Below, one piece after another: positions 35,373 through 47,348 of a DNA stretch of 64,000 bases (the first letter of the stretch is position 1; every line of letters begins with the position of its first letter). A program made the position numbers and the translations under genes. The stretch covers positions 1-64,000 of the forward strand of contig CAJQUW010015379.1 in assembly GCA_907163375.1 (NCBI GenBank), written 5' to 3'. The notes under the pieces were generated by a model that ran no database searches, had not been told where the DNA came from, and worked only from the letters and a program-made list of their open reading frames with translations. Source of the DNA: Prostheceraeus crozeri. Lineage: Eukaryota; Platyhelminthes; Polycladida; Euryleptidae.

Positions 35373-35693
35373 TATTCTAGTAAACTTATAATATTTCCAA
35401 AGTGTAACGAATTCTACATCGGTAAAACTGTTAGCAATTTTATTCCAAGGCACAGTGAACACAAAAGCGCTATCAATAATAGATCGATAAATAGGTCCTT
35501 GCACATAAGAAGCACACATAACGACGTAGGACACATCGGGGATTTTCGGGTCGGTTTCATTGTTAAACTCGATAACACTCGAGACACAACGTTTACTGAA
35601 TCAAAAGCAATCACACAGCTTCAGCCCAAAATCAACAGGAAGCATGATGCCGCAATGCAGGCTGTCTTCACACTCCAATCACCTCACATTTGA
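35373..35693 (+). pseudogene. GIY-YIG endonuclease fragment, PLE-like (fossil B)
   Basis: The frame reads FPKCNEFYIGKTVSNFIPRH, then SEHKSAI, LHIRSTH, FRVGFIVKL, FTESKAITQLQPKIN and a stop at 35,691. KC-EFYIGKT is the second GIY-YIG strand, R-SEHKSAI the conserved Arg and His helix, and the E of TESKAI and N of PKIN fit the metal-binding Glu and the closing Asn. In animals such orphan GIY-YIG tails are usually the C-terminus of Penelope-like elements. The reverse transcriptase and the first GIY tyrosine strand are not recognisable upstream. Confidence 0.6.
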
Positions 35694-37640
35694 TGCACAA
35701 CACACTTCTTCATATCAGTCACCTCTTTACAAACTGCTGTTTCCAGTACGTCGACATTATTCCAATCAATATGATGATCGTTATTTAGCGAATGATCGCC
35801 TACTGCTGACTTTTGTGGATGTAGGAGTCAAAGAGAGGCGCGATGTTAACCGATACGCGAAATCAAGCTGTTGCCTGATAATCAAGCTGTGGCCTTCATA
35901 AGAGTGGTTACAGTCCTGGCAATTAATCTTATACACGGACGCATCATCCGATGTACCACGATGTTCTCAACACAGAAAGCAAATGATTTCCTCCAAGTTC
36001 TCAGTCCAGATACTTCTGCCAATTTCCGTATTCGAAGACTGGTTAAGCCGAGAACACGGCAGTGTGTTTTTTGAGACTGCTATCAGAACATTGACGACAA
36101 AATTCAAACCTTAAGGAAGTCTTCGTCATTGCATTTCTACCCATACTTGAAGTCCATCTATGATCCATGTGAACCCAGATCTATGTGCTCCCATGTAGCA
36201 AGCGAAGTATTGAACGGCAGTCATTATCTCAATTACATGTATCGTTATTCCTGCTAAATTAAAGGTACGTCCACAAACATAAACATATGCTCCATACATG
36301 CATGGGTTTGAGGGCGTGTTAAGCTCTTCAGAAATTCTATCATTTATGCGCATGCTGTGCATATTACATGATATGCAATTCCTATGTTGACATGCGTACA
36401 TGTTCGTCATAAATCATTCAATTTATACACAATCTGTACAGTCTACATGTTTTACATGTCTTGATTTTGTGGCATTATGAATTATCCTAAGCTTCAACAT
36501 TTACGTGTATTGCTGTCAATATTCTGGTATGCCGGTGCAATCCATATTGTATTTGCATCTGCTAATGCTGCATATATAAGCTTGATTTAAAGGAACCAAT
36601 CTTAGCAAATCTTAAAGGTAGATTGCTGACCCCTTCGTTTTATTTGGATTTTCTTGTGTTATAAATGTAGGACACACAGACCTACATTTCTACTATAGTA
36701 TAAATGCTGTTATTTAGTAATTTCAGAATTCCAAATACAAAGTTGATTAATAATCCTAGCTTGGATGTGTACATGAGATAATGTATGAAGCATGCTGTAT
36801 ATAGTTACGAGATAACATGTCAGAAGATGAATTTGTGAGATTAAGAAATGCAGTATTGTTGTTTACATCCATCTCTATTTGGAATACTCAATATAAATAG
36901 AAACATCGAATATTGAGCTGCATCATCGGAAGTATGAGCAGCCCTGAAAAAATAATAAGAGACAACAAAAATAATACAAAATTTCGTGCATTTTATATCT
37001 GAAGAATTTTAACAATTTTCCTATGCGTCTATCGCCTCTTACTCTCCCTAATCATTTCCAACTTCAATTTGTCTCCCAAATCTCATTTACTTCTATGATT
37101 TAAATTTCACCTCTTCCGTTTTTTTGAATGATTTTTGTCACAACATTTCTTTAATGAGGAGTTTACGTAAAAATGAGATTACATATACTTTACATAATTG
37201 GTTGTTTGTATCCCCCCGGATACTGAATGTGGATTAATCAACTGTAAACATGGAGACAAGCGATGCGCATGACAAAAAGGAAATGACGCTTGATTAATGA
37301 AGAAGCCATAAATATTGATGTTACCACGTAAGAACACGATACTAATTTCTTTATTTTGATTGATTCCTACTCAATGGAAAACAAAGTAACGTGGAAATCC
37401 GCAAGACAGACAAGTCAATGAGGTCATTCATCGTGTAAACAAGCTTACCTCGAAAACCATAAATTGGATAGGCCGAATAAAAAAGGATAAATTATGTTTC
37501 GTAACTGGCAGCTAATGTGAGTTATGTGATAATTCAAAGGAGGTTTTCTGTATCATTTTATAACAGAATGTTCACTGTGTAAAAGAAAGAAATGTATGTA
37601 TGTTTTTCAAAATGGGAATCAAAAGTAACATGTTCAAATT
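35694..37640. other. no recognisable feature
   Basis: AT-rich background with a few ACATGTA words; no motif supported. Confidence 0.4.
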
Positions 37641-37644
37641 AACA

Positions 37645-38640
37645 AGGACTAGGAAGTAATGTTGTGAGTTAAGTCAGTCAGACAGCTCTCTACAATTGAG
37701 GATAAGATAACAAAACAGTTTCGACGTCGATAAGTCTTGCATAGCGGAATAATTACACGATTCATATTTGGATGTTGAACTATTTGAAACAAAGGATGTT
37801 CAGGTATCTGACATTTCTGAAAATACTTTTTATGAATCTTAAGATGCTTACGGTAGAGAAGTGATACATCGTTGTCACAAGAACAAGGTTTACACCAAAT
37901 GAGACGTTTGGCCTGCTTATATATACATTCAATAATTGTCTTTGTTTCACCAGTTAGTATACCGAAAAAAGGGTACAGTATAAAAGAACACTCACTGTCG
38001 TCATATGAAATGCCTTCCATAAATAATCATGATCAAAATGTTCTTTCAAAACTCTCCAAATGTACAATTAGCTTCAACAACATCTGTACAACTATTTGAA
38101 GTGAGTAGACCAGTCCGAACGATCGTTTCAGAAAACTCCAAGCAATTTACACCTGTCATCAACTTCAAAAGTAAAAGTAAAAAGTAAATCGAAATTGTGT
38201 TTGGGTACACAGATTGATTTGGTCTTGGAAACAGTGTTGGGAAATTGCAGAACGCCCACTGGCTAACATTGCAAAATTCAGAATTGACATTATCACAAGA
38301 TTGCACACCATTACTTTTATACAGAGGATATATGATACTTATATACATGAATAGTGAAGAATCTTTACACACAGGTTTGATATCATGGCAATACAAAGTA
38401 AAAAGAAACGGACCTAGCAAAGATCCTTGAGGTGTGCCACTGGCAACTTGCGAAGAGGAGCTGAAAGTGTTACCAACTTTTATACATTGATTACGATCAT
38501 TTAAATATGAGCATATAAGAGGAATGAAACGTAGAGGAAGGCCAAATTATGACAAGAAATAGCGACTTGACTTTGTTCTGCAACTGTTGCAGAGCAACTG
38601 AAGTCAATAAATTGATGAATATTTTAACTCCAATGTTGGT
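37645..38640 (-). pseudogene. LINE reverse transcriptase to C-terminus fossil (CR1/jockey-like)
   Basis: Minus-strand blocks appear in family order. RNQCIKVGNTFSSSSQVASG, TPQGSLLGPFLFTLYCHDIK (motif B region) and FMY with a degraded YADD box come first, then YKSNGVQSCDNVNSEFCNVS. These are followed by VNCLEF and GLLTSN (start of the thumb), and finally RLIWCKPCSC, LYRKHLKIHKKYF and PLCKTYRRRNCFVILSS ending at about 37,650. The catalytic YADD is not preserved and several frame changes occur. The part above 38,480 is more decayed. A faint relative may lie at 41,180-41,300. Confidence 0.7.
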
Positions 38641-40276
38641 GAAATCCATTCACGAAGCTTCTCTAAAAGGCAAACGATATGCGAACAATGAGTAGAGGAA
38701 AGACTAACCAATGAGTATGACATCTCAAAATTTATTGTTCATCATTCTCATCTTCCTCCTGATCTGAATATATTTTTTCAAGAGAACCGACCGCACGCTG
38801 TTTTCTGTGAATGGGCTGCGTTCAGACGCATTTACATGTATGCATCCTGCTCTCTAAAGTTCTTGGAAATAAACATTTTTGATCTACTTGGTATCAGTTA
38901 AAGTATGAACATGACGGCCTGGATACAGCGCACACGTTTGCATATTTCGAATTATGAAAGTGAATACGAGTATTAATGCATACATGCACTTCGTGTGTGG
39001 CTGTGACCATTCATATACTTTACTCTGAATAGGAAAACAACGGCAACGAATATTGAAATACAGGCACAATAATTTATTGAAATCCTTTGGCCGGAATTGG
39101 GTTAGTACCGGTCCACTACCGTTGCGATCATCATCACTTGAATACTCATTCGTTAAAAATGTCGCAGGGGATTATCAATCATGTCGTAATGAACATGCTT
39201 TTGACATCCATTATTCAAATGGTAATTTCAAGCTCCTGTTTTTTGTTTCGAATGCTTTGAGCAACTAGCATGCATGAAATCCCTTCAATGCGACCTAAAG
39301 ACTCCAAACAAAAGTTTTGACTGATATGGCTCTCTCGTCCGTGAGCAATTATTGATGCAGGCCAGCAAAAATGACACAAAACATAAAGAAGAATTCTTGA
39401 CAACTAGAAAAATCAGCAAAAAGTAGATAGACGTAAACAGTTACGGGTTCAATCTTTCTGCATCAGTTGAACATGTTGCTTCTGCGGATTACGCCTTATT
39501 GAGGGCACATGACGTTTTGCTCCGACATCATACACATGATTATATTCATGAATTATACTCGAATCACTTGTACATTTCCATCATGTGTGGCATTCACAGT
39601 CACCTGTCATTGCTACTGAGAAAGTCAGCCAGTATTCAATCCTATTTTACCCGGGGATCTCCTGGAGCCCGTGCTCCAAAACTATAGCTGTTGCGACTTC
39701 AATGTTTTGTGAATTTAAGACTTGATGTATTTCTCAAAAATTATCCAAACTTAATCAAATTTGGCCCATGAGAACATTTGAGAATTGAGATTTGTTTGCT
39801 AAGCCACCCACGTATGCAGGTGGGCAAAAGTGAAGCTCTCCCTCTCTACCTCCCTCTCTCTCTCAGAACTCAGAATGTTTATTGACCAACTTGGTACAAA
39901 CATGAGATGAAAAAAATGCATGTACAAAATAGAAAAAAAGGATGAATTGCACACGGATGAATGAATACGGCAACAGTGACTTATTGAAATGAGGATGGCA
40001 TAAGCGTTCGGAAGTAGGATGAAAGCGGTGATCACAATTGTTCTTCGATGGGCGCATGATGTCCGAAAAATTCTTCAAAACACTTGAGTGATGACAGAGA
40101 CTATATATGATGACGAAATGAATCATTTCGTCATTGAATGAAAAAGTCATTGCATGAAATGAATATGAAAATATGGCATATGAAGAAAACATTTCATAGA
40201 TAAATGAGGAGAGGAGACACAATATTTTCATGTAACATATCATGTTATGTAATTATATGATCGGGATTGATGATTA
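38641..40276. other. no recognisable feature
   Basis: The frames at 39,799-40,243 (minus) are driven by low-complexity sequence. Nothing else is supported. Confidence 0.35.
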
Positions 40277-40301
40277 TCTCTCTCTCTCTCTCTCTCTCTC
40301 T
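40277..40301. repeat. (TC)n microsatellite
   Basis: About 12 uninterrupted TC units, followed by a second, interrupted CT-rich stretch to 40,320. Confidence 0.95.
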
Positions 40302-40699
40302 TCATCTCTTCTCTCTCTCGCAGTATAGTTATGACAACACAACTATTCGGTCATTTTTTGCATCTGTTTTCTCCATAAAAAATAGATCAACGATTAGAGA
40401 GGACTGACCATTCATAGAACTGACAGGCAGAACATTGGAATTAAGGAACATGTTGTATTTTCTTGCATCCACTGCTATCACTGTCTGGTTTGGTAAAAGC
40501 ATTTGCGCTTGCTATTGAATTGAACTAGTGATGGGTCAAATTCGAGCCTTGCCAGTAAAAAAAACATCAAAAGAAGCAGTGAATTCCTATACCGTTCATA
40601 ATATCGCAATATATCGGAAGAGAAACGATCGATAATTGGCTCGTGACAGTGAGAAACGCAACTCTAATCAGTCGTTCAAATCGTTGAAAATTAATTGAA

Positions 40700-40935
40700 T
40701 ACTTGATGGTGAGAGAGCTACTGACGCATTCCTCCAAAATTCGCACACGAGCCTCTCAGTGAAGCGACCTTTCTTAAGCTATGACTCCAGACGTCCTGCT
40801 AGTTGCGGAAGGTCAAACGCCGTGAATTTCAATTTGTTTGTGTAGATCCATGTGCCTCCAGTTTGGTAGACCTAATAACGCAATGATCTAATATTCAGCC
40901 ACTCAAAATGAGATTAGTCATTTTATGATTATGAT
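40700..40935 (+). repeat. dispersed repeat R4, copy 2
   Basis: Diverged direct repeat of 16,642-16,960. GAGAGCTA, AAATTCGCACACGAG, AGTTGCGGA, ATTTGTT and AATAACGCA-TGATC are the shared blocks. Shorter than copy 1 because of internal deletions. Confidence 0.45.
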
Positions 40936-42336
40936 TGCGCTTTCAAAGCAGACATCTTCCGGTAGGCAGAAATGTGATGTTCCTCGTATCCGCTAGCTTG
41001 CCCGAATTGCTCCTAAAGATAATGGAAGCGTCATGACAACCGATGTTATTGATGCAGATAAACAAACAGACTGTCCTGATCGGAAAATGAAATTCACAGA
41101 ATGTATTATAAGTACAACACGATATCAGTTATTGAATTCCACTTAAAAGTGTACTTCGGTCAACTTTTTCAATAAATCTGTATCAATTTTCAGGCCAAAA
41201 CAGCGCAGCAAAAAACCCCAAGCAGTTTACAGTCGTCGATGTAATGAAAAAGTAAAATTTTTTAAACTTACAGATCTTAAATAGCGTTGCATCAGCTAGA
41301 GCATCAGTCAAGCTGATTCAGCGTCGATTTGCAACTGGAGTATTGGATCATTGAGCAAAAATTGAGAATTTAATCTGTGGTAGGTAGAGACTTAATTCCA
41401 AACGCCTTTGTAATCAGTCGACATCGCATAAATGCACATGCCATCAGGTCTATTAATAATTATTCTACATGAATGCATATGAACTGCGAACCGCAGCGCA
41501 GAATCAATTTTGAGTACTACAATGAGACAGTATTCTATTTAAATTTCTCCAATAAACGAGCATTGTATTGTGAGCGGAGATGAAACATGAAACAAAAAGT
41601 CGCCAAATATCACCTTGACCCAATATCAGCGGATGCTTGAAATCGGCCTCTTATGAATCTCTTGGATTGAACATCAGAGTTCCCGCGCCTCGCTATTCAT
41701 GAAGTGTTATCGTGAAATTCGAAGGTTATCTTAAAGAAACAGAAAGGTGCACAGAAAGATTTCATCATGCAAATGCACACATAAGGTGAATGACACAGAT
41801 TCTCATGGAGCTTTCTGCCCCTACTTCTCTCATTCATTGGAAATTCAGAGGTTACAGCGCTCACGCCATGGCTATATGTACTTGCAGTAACTAATTTTAG
41901 TCAGCTTTCGTCTCATTTACTTCTATGCATTCAGGTAATTTATGACATATATTCGACGATAGCATTTAAGACCACTGACGTTAACTGTGGGTGTTGAAAC
42001 CTGCAATTCAGTTGAATTTCCTTCGACTTTTATCAGGAGGTATAACGGCCAAATGTAACACTGCTTCATTTACTGGAGTAGTTGTTACTGTGATTGTTGA
42101 TCCGGAACCTCTTCATCGCCTCCTAGCGACTGGTAATCCATAATGTTTCAGGTTTCGATTTTTTATGATCCAATTGAATTTCACATATGTTGCAAAAGAT
42201 ATCTGGCGATCTTTGACGGCCCCATGTCGCGTGCTCTCATTTGAATTACCCCCGAAATTCTGTAAGGTGACCATTCTGTAAGCTAGTGAAGGAGCGAGCA
42301 GATAAAGTTGGCTCTACACTGTTATTCATAGTCCCA
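40936..42336. other. no clear feature; possible LINE remnant at 41,180-41,300
   Basis: On the minus strand, 41,180-41,300 gives VNCLGFF after a lysine- and phenylalanine-rich stretch, echoing the block VNCLEF in the 38.1-kb LINE fossil. The match is too short to call a feature. The remainder shows nothing. Confidence 0.25.
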
Positions 42337-42431
42337 AATGAGTACTAGAAGTAAGAACCTCAGTACTAACTACGACTGAGAAAGGATCCTAGAATCTAGT
42401 ACTCTCAGTACGAAAATATCAGTACTCATTT
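42337..42431. repeat. 95-bp inverted repeat
   Basis: AAATGAGTACT at 42,337 and AGTACTCATTT at 42,421 form a perfect 11-bp inverted pair. AGTAC occurs three more times between them. Possible micro-MITE. Confidence 0.45.
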
Positions 42432-42451
42432 CAGAACCCATTGGGGTCTAA

Positions 42452-42620
42452 TCAAAGCGCAGTCGGTGAAATGGGTAAGCGTTGGCAAGACTAAAATCAC
42501 TGTCGGAGAGGATGGAAACGTTGGCAAGACTAAAGTCATTGTCGGAGAGGATGGAAGCGTTGGCACGACTCAAATCAGAGTCGGAGAAAATGATAGATGT
42601 TGGCAGGGCACTGTCGCTGA
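42452..42620. repeat. 39-bp minisatellite with conserved reading frame
   Basis: Three to four units of 39 bp start with GTTGGCAAGACT and end with CGGAGAGGATGGAA. On the plus strand each unit reads ARLKSLSERMETL (13 residues), and a partial, diverged unit lies at each end. Because 39 is a multiple of three, the frame stays open; the opposite strand also stays open with SILSDSDFSLANV. The plus-strand peptide would be an amphipathic helix. I see no gene structure around it. Confidence 0.8.
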
Positions 42621-42837
42621 GAATGCCTTTGATCCAAATTGATTGTCTTAGGTTCATTAAGAGGATATCAATGAAATTCACAGATTGGTGTTTGCAATAT
42701 CTCTTCTCATTTCATTGCACCCACTTCGGCATGCTGGAGCACACCAAGTCGTCATATCCTCAACAGTCGCTACCTGAGACAGAAGCGACCCGAGTGATGA
42801 TTTTGCTGCAGGACCTATGAACAACAATGCTGACCGT

Positions 42838-42950
42838 TTGATAGGCGTCACTTGTTCCCAAAGTCACTGCTCGTCAACAATGCATGCAGCGTGTCTCAGC
42901 TGAGAATAGACAAATAGTCTATATTACATCGAAGCGCACTCCGTCACTGC
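42838..42950 (-). repeat. dispersed repeat R1, copy 2
   Basis: Reverse-complement match to 1,868-2,012 with the blocks TGACGG, TCGAT, GACTA and CAGCTGAGACA in order. Confidence 0.5.
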
Positions 42951-43399
42951 ATGTTGACTGACTGAATTTATTGACATTTAATGCTTCATCATATTAGTAC
43001 TCAACAAGCATTTTAGTCATAGAATTGAATATTTTGTTTATCTGCTTCAGTTTGCTAGAAGTGTGATTAATACGAAATCGACGGCACATCGAGGAACCTA
43101 TTAAGTGGGCAAAAAGGAATTCCTAATACCTTACAGAGATAGGAAAAAAGTCGTGCGTCGCTTGCGGATTGATGTGAGTTCAAACAAAATGCTTCGATTG
43201 CCAAAATTCCTTCAAATTTGAAGAACTCGGATCATTGCGCACAAGTTTTCTCTATAATGTTGGCCCTTCCGATCACTATTAAAAAAAGTAGCAGGCGTAC
43301 GAAAATTAGTTCACTGTATAGTGCATGCGCTGAATCGAAGCCAGGAGATGTGTGTTTTTGTGTGTGAGAAGTGATATCACAGCACGCACGCATCTCTCA
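42951..43399. other. no recognisable feature
   Basis: Background sequence; no supported motif. Confidence 0.4.
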
Positions 43400-43402
43400 C
43401 TG

Positions 43403-44121
43403 TAGTCCGGCAGCCAGAACGAATCTCTGCAGGGAACGAGGCCGAAAATGACACTTTCACAGAATGATGTACACCCTATGCCTACTAATAATCTACACGT
43501 CTGCCGAGTTTTATTGAGTTCCTCTTCTTGTCAGACTGGATCAAAGAAAAACACATGTAAATCCAATGGGACGCAGATTGCAGTTTTTGGTTAAAATGGA
43601 ATTTTCTATATTTTCTCTGATTAAAAGAAAACTACTAAGCCCAGAGTCATAGCTTTTGGGATGCCATTTCCTTTCATGTTCATGTACCCCTGTCTATAAA
43701 GCTAAACACATTTAGGTTTGGCGAGCCTCTTAATGTCGGCAAACAACAACATGTTGGCCCACTTTATCCACATTCAACCGCATTCTCACATACATTGCCG
43801 ATCAGAAGCATGATAATAGCACATGTACATCATAGGAAATGACCTGAAGACATTCCATGCCAAAAATTATGACTCTAGGCTTGGTACTTTTCGTTTAATC
43901 AGAGAAAACATAGAAAATTCCAATTTAACCCAAAACTGCAATCTACATCCTATTGAATTTACATGTGTTTTTCCTTGATCCTGTCTAACAAGAAGAGGAA
44001 CTCAGTAGAACCCGGCAGACGTGCAGATTCGTAGTAGGCATAAGGTGTACATCATTCTGTGAAAGTCTCACTTTCGGCCTCGTTCAATTCCCTGCAGAAA
44101 CTCGTTCTGGCTGCCGGACTA
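43403..44121. mobile_element. 719-bp element with arms of about 290-320 bp in inverted orientation
   Basis: The left arm (43,403 to about 43,715) and the reverse complement of the right arm (about 43,835-44,121) match closely, by eye close to nine in ten positions, starting TAGTCCGGCAGCCAGAACGA. Later shared blocks are ACAGAATGATGTACACC, CACGTCTGCCG, CTCTTCTTGT and AAAAACACATGTAAAT. A short unpaired centre separates the arms. CTG flanks both ends (43,400-43,402 and 44,122-44,124), a possible 3-bp target duplication. A solo arm of the same family lies at 26,620-26,754. No coding content; superfamily undetermined. Confidence 0.8.
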
Positions 44122-44290
44122 CTGGCTCTGGTGTCCTCTGCTGACTGCTCATTGTTTGCCATTTCCAATAGCAAGCGATACACGAATTATCCATTCGAGT
44201 AACAGCAAGTTGTCTAATTCTGTGATGTGCCATTTCGATATTGAGGTTACATACAATTATTCCTTTCTAGGAAACCGAAGCGCGCGCGCT

Positions 44291-45386
44291 AATTCTGAGA
44301 TTTAGTACTTCTGTGAATTTAAGTTTGGTAATTTCTTACCTTCTCCATTCTAATAAAAATTTGCTCCATCCTATTTAAAGCCTGTTCCATTCAATTTAAA
44401 ACATTCAGTTAAAAACGAGTTCCACTCTACAACAAAGACAAAACAACATCGGTTTTAGATCGGTTTAACGCGTCATCATCCCATGCATCACACATGTATA
44501 CATTTTGTGAGTGCGGGATCCACACGTTTTTAAGCTAAAAAACTCGCTCGCTCCGTGTGTTTGTTATTAATAGCAGGAGATAAGATCAAGTGCTGAGTTT
44601 GTTAGTGTATTTCATGTGGTCAAGCTTCTCAAAGTGTTCGAAGACGAAATCATGGCTTCTCAGGCAATGTCAACCTCAATAAGCATCGGTGCATCTGACG
44701 GCGATGGTACAGACACTGACATGATTGAAATGGTGGAAAATCGTGGTGTTAAACCAGGTGCTCTGAGAGGGAGCTATAGAAAAACTGATGGCATCGCTTA
44801 GCCACGAATACCCGAATGTGCTAGTAAGGACGGTGGTTCGCACAGTGGTCTTCGTACACTTTGAGAAACTTGACAAAATGAAATAGACTCACTAACTCTG
44901 CACTTGATATTATCTCTTGCTATTCATACCAAACACACGGAGCGAGTATCTCAACTTTTTGTGGAAAAACGTGAGGATCGCGAGCCAAGAATGACTCATT
45001 TTATCCGGCAATGTGATGATGTTAGTTATCAGATGTGGTTGTCAGCGCTCCGTCAAAACTTACAATACAGTGTTTAGCCTTACATTGGTGAGTTGATGAA
45101 CACTTTTTTGGATAAAATGCTTCACTGTTTATTGCTTTTATGATCCAATTATCAGGAAGATCGGTGTCATTTTATTCATCAGATTCTGTGCTGTACAAAG
45201 TACATGAATCATGAATATTATGATATCATTGATTGTTTCAATGTCGCCTTGGTTTTGTTGTAGAATGCAACTAGTCTTTAGCTGAAAGTTTTAAATTGAA
45301 TGGAACAGGCTTTCAATAGAACGGAACAAGCTTTAATGAGAGTGGAAAAAGGTGTAGTACTCTTCTAGTTTAGTACTCAGATTCAT
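44291..45386. mobile_element. 1.1-kb element with nested inverted repeats
   Basis: The outer arms (44,291-44,420 and the inverse of 45,280-45,386) share TTTTAAATTGAATGGAACAG, GCTTT and repeated GAATGGA-CA words, with TCTGAG near both outer ends. Inner arms (44,505-44,580 and the inverse of 44,930-44,995) share GATC-ACACGTTTTT-like blocks and CTCGCTCCGTGTGTTTG. The centre contains a 61-codon frame (44,616-44,801, plus) with no recognisable motif. It could be one element with long imperfect arms or one element inside another. Confidence 0.55.
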
Positions 45387-46545
45387 ACGTAAGAACTTTA
45401 TAATTTACAATGTATTGACTAATGAAAATTTTATAAATCACGTTTTAGATGAATGACTTCACCTTCCGCAACAAAGAAAGATTTGTAAATCAGATAAATC
45501 ACATAACACCTACAGAAAGCATCGATTCTGGCTGTGCACCCTGTATGCACAATCACCTTAAGTTCCTGTTGGCTTGAATTAGCTTATTATTTTTGTGTTC
45601 TGAGATTCCCTTAGAGAGCAGTCAGCATCATCAGAATGTGACGGCAAATATCGCACTTCGTATTCCCGGCATTGCAGTCGGTTCAAGTTCTGAATATCGG
45701 GTAGTCGATGTGAATTCATTGAGACTGGAAAAAAACTCTCAACAGATTTATCGTAAACAAACATTTTGGATTCAAATAGTCAAATGTTTTGAGACATTCT
45801 CTTCAATTAGTCACGCCTTCGGAAATTGTACGACTGTTGAAACTTTGGAAACTATTAATGTATCCAATTTCCTCCTTAAATTATCAGACTAAGACGCCTC
45901 TTGTTTGTCTGTGCACTGCCTGTTTGCTCTACGAACCTCTACGAAGCCAAAATTTGTAAATTTTCTTCTTAGCTTGCACAGAAAATATTAGAACTTTTCT
46001 CTTAAAGGCAAATCGCTTAACTTTTAAACAAACAACTTTTCATCTTTCACTTCAGTTTTCAAACTCATCAGCAAAAGAAACAATAGGAACCTGATAACTC
46101 CATTTTCTGATAATTTACTGATAAATGAGATTCCAAGTGAATCTGTCGATGATTTTACAGTTTTATTGTCGTCATAAAATCTACTGTGGTGTTGCATTTC
46201 ATGAACCAGTCTTATTCGCATCAGTTCATCTTCTGCCGCTTCATTGTAAAATGTTTGATCTTATGGAAGTATCGACTTTCATAGTCTACACATAATAATC
46301 CCTCTTCCCTCTGATCTTTTATTTAAGACCTGGAAATCAGAAAGCTGATACTTAAAGCATATACACTGAAAAAAGCTACTAATTTATTGTATCGAAGAAG
46401 CAAGTACAGAAACCTCAGAAACCTTCATTGAAGAAATATCAATTTGAAATTAGAAGTAGTCGATTAGTTGCTTACCAAAGAGCTATTATGGATTAAATGG
46501 ATTGTTTGCTACTAAACTATTGTCTTCATAGGTTTTAGAGGACAA
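45387..46545. other. no recognisable feature
   Basis: A 99-codon frame at 45,593-45,892 (plus) has no conserved motif that I recognise. Confidence 0.35.
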
Positions 46546-46547
46546 TT

Positions 46548-46714
46548 GGTGAATTACGGAACATAGTGTGCAAACTGTGTCGACCGGCAAATCAAACAAT
46601 CTAGGAATATTATTCATGACTTTTGAACAATTTGGGACTAATAAAGGCCCTTACATAATACGCTCATTTGGAGGAACATTTAATGCACATCGCGCACTAT
46701 GTTCCGAATTCACC
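46548..46714. mobile_element. 167-bp MITE-like element
   Basis: Terminal inverted repeats GGTGAATTACGGAACATAGTG on the left (21 bp, one extra base) and GGTGAATTCGGAACATAGTG on the right. No coding content. Target duplication unclear. Confidence 0.65.
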
Positions 46715-47132
46715 ACCTACGGTTTTTAGGTCTTGAAATTTATTCAAGAAATGCGTTTGTGAAGTTAGCATTGTCACTTAGCATCTTCATTTTAAAAAAT
46801 GCATGGGTTAGTCAAACCAACGATTGATTAGAATAACCGATACTGATGGAGTCTGCCAGCATGTGCCACACGTTGATTTGACGATAACCGCACAAGATCC
46901 GGTGGAAATTCGAGATGCCTGCTTTATTTATTTCCCATCAGTTTACATATAATCAGCATCGTTTATTCCACTTGAAGCATGTGCTTTTTATCCATAGAAC
47001 CCAACATTTCAATGTCTTTGTTAATAATTCTATAGACTTCAAATAATCGCAGGTAGTGAAAACAATTTTACTAGTAATCAAAGAAAATATTTAGCGACAT
47101 TTTCATCAGATTTTCACGTAATAATAGCAAAA
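46715..47132. other. no recognisable feature
   Basis: Probably includes decayed upstream LINE sequence; no motif visible. Confidence 0.3.
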
Positions 47133-47348
47133 GATGAAGAGACACTTGGTAGGACACCTAGCCAGAATGAACAACAACAAATGGGCCAAGAAAGTAACGA
47201 AATGGACGACACTGGAAAGACCAAGGCAAAGAGGAAGGCCAAGGAGAAGATGGAGAGACGATATTGAGGAAAAGAGCGGAATCAACTGGATTTAGAAAGC
47301 GCAAGATCGAAGAAGCTGGAGGGAGTGGAGGCACTGTCTAAACTTTAA
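47133..47348 (+). pseudogene. LINE C-terminal tail (RTE-like)
   Basis: The plus strand encodes MKRHLVGHLARMNNNKWAKK, VTKWTTLERP, QRGRPRRRWRDDIEEKSG, INWI, a stop, and then KAQDRRSWREW. GHLARM-W-VT-W, RGRP-RRW-DDI and AQDR-WR are the well-known closing blocks of RTE-type LINE proteins. Only the tail remains, with one stop at 47,292-47,294. The same tail type occurs on the other strand at 63,650-63,775. Confidence 0.8.

Noticed and set aside
39799-40243. Minus-strand frames rich in Phe, Ser and His as membrane proteins
   Set aside because: Composition follows low-complexity AT- and CT-rich sequence; no start context, motif or second supporting exon.
41180-41300. LINE remnant related to the 38.1-kb fossil
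   Set aside because: Only a short VNCLG-like block matches; not enough to annotate.
44616-44801. Open frame in the centre of the 44.3-45.4 kb inverted-repeat element as a transposase gene
   Set aside because: 61 codons with no DDE, HTH or zinc-finger motif; more likely a chance frame.
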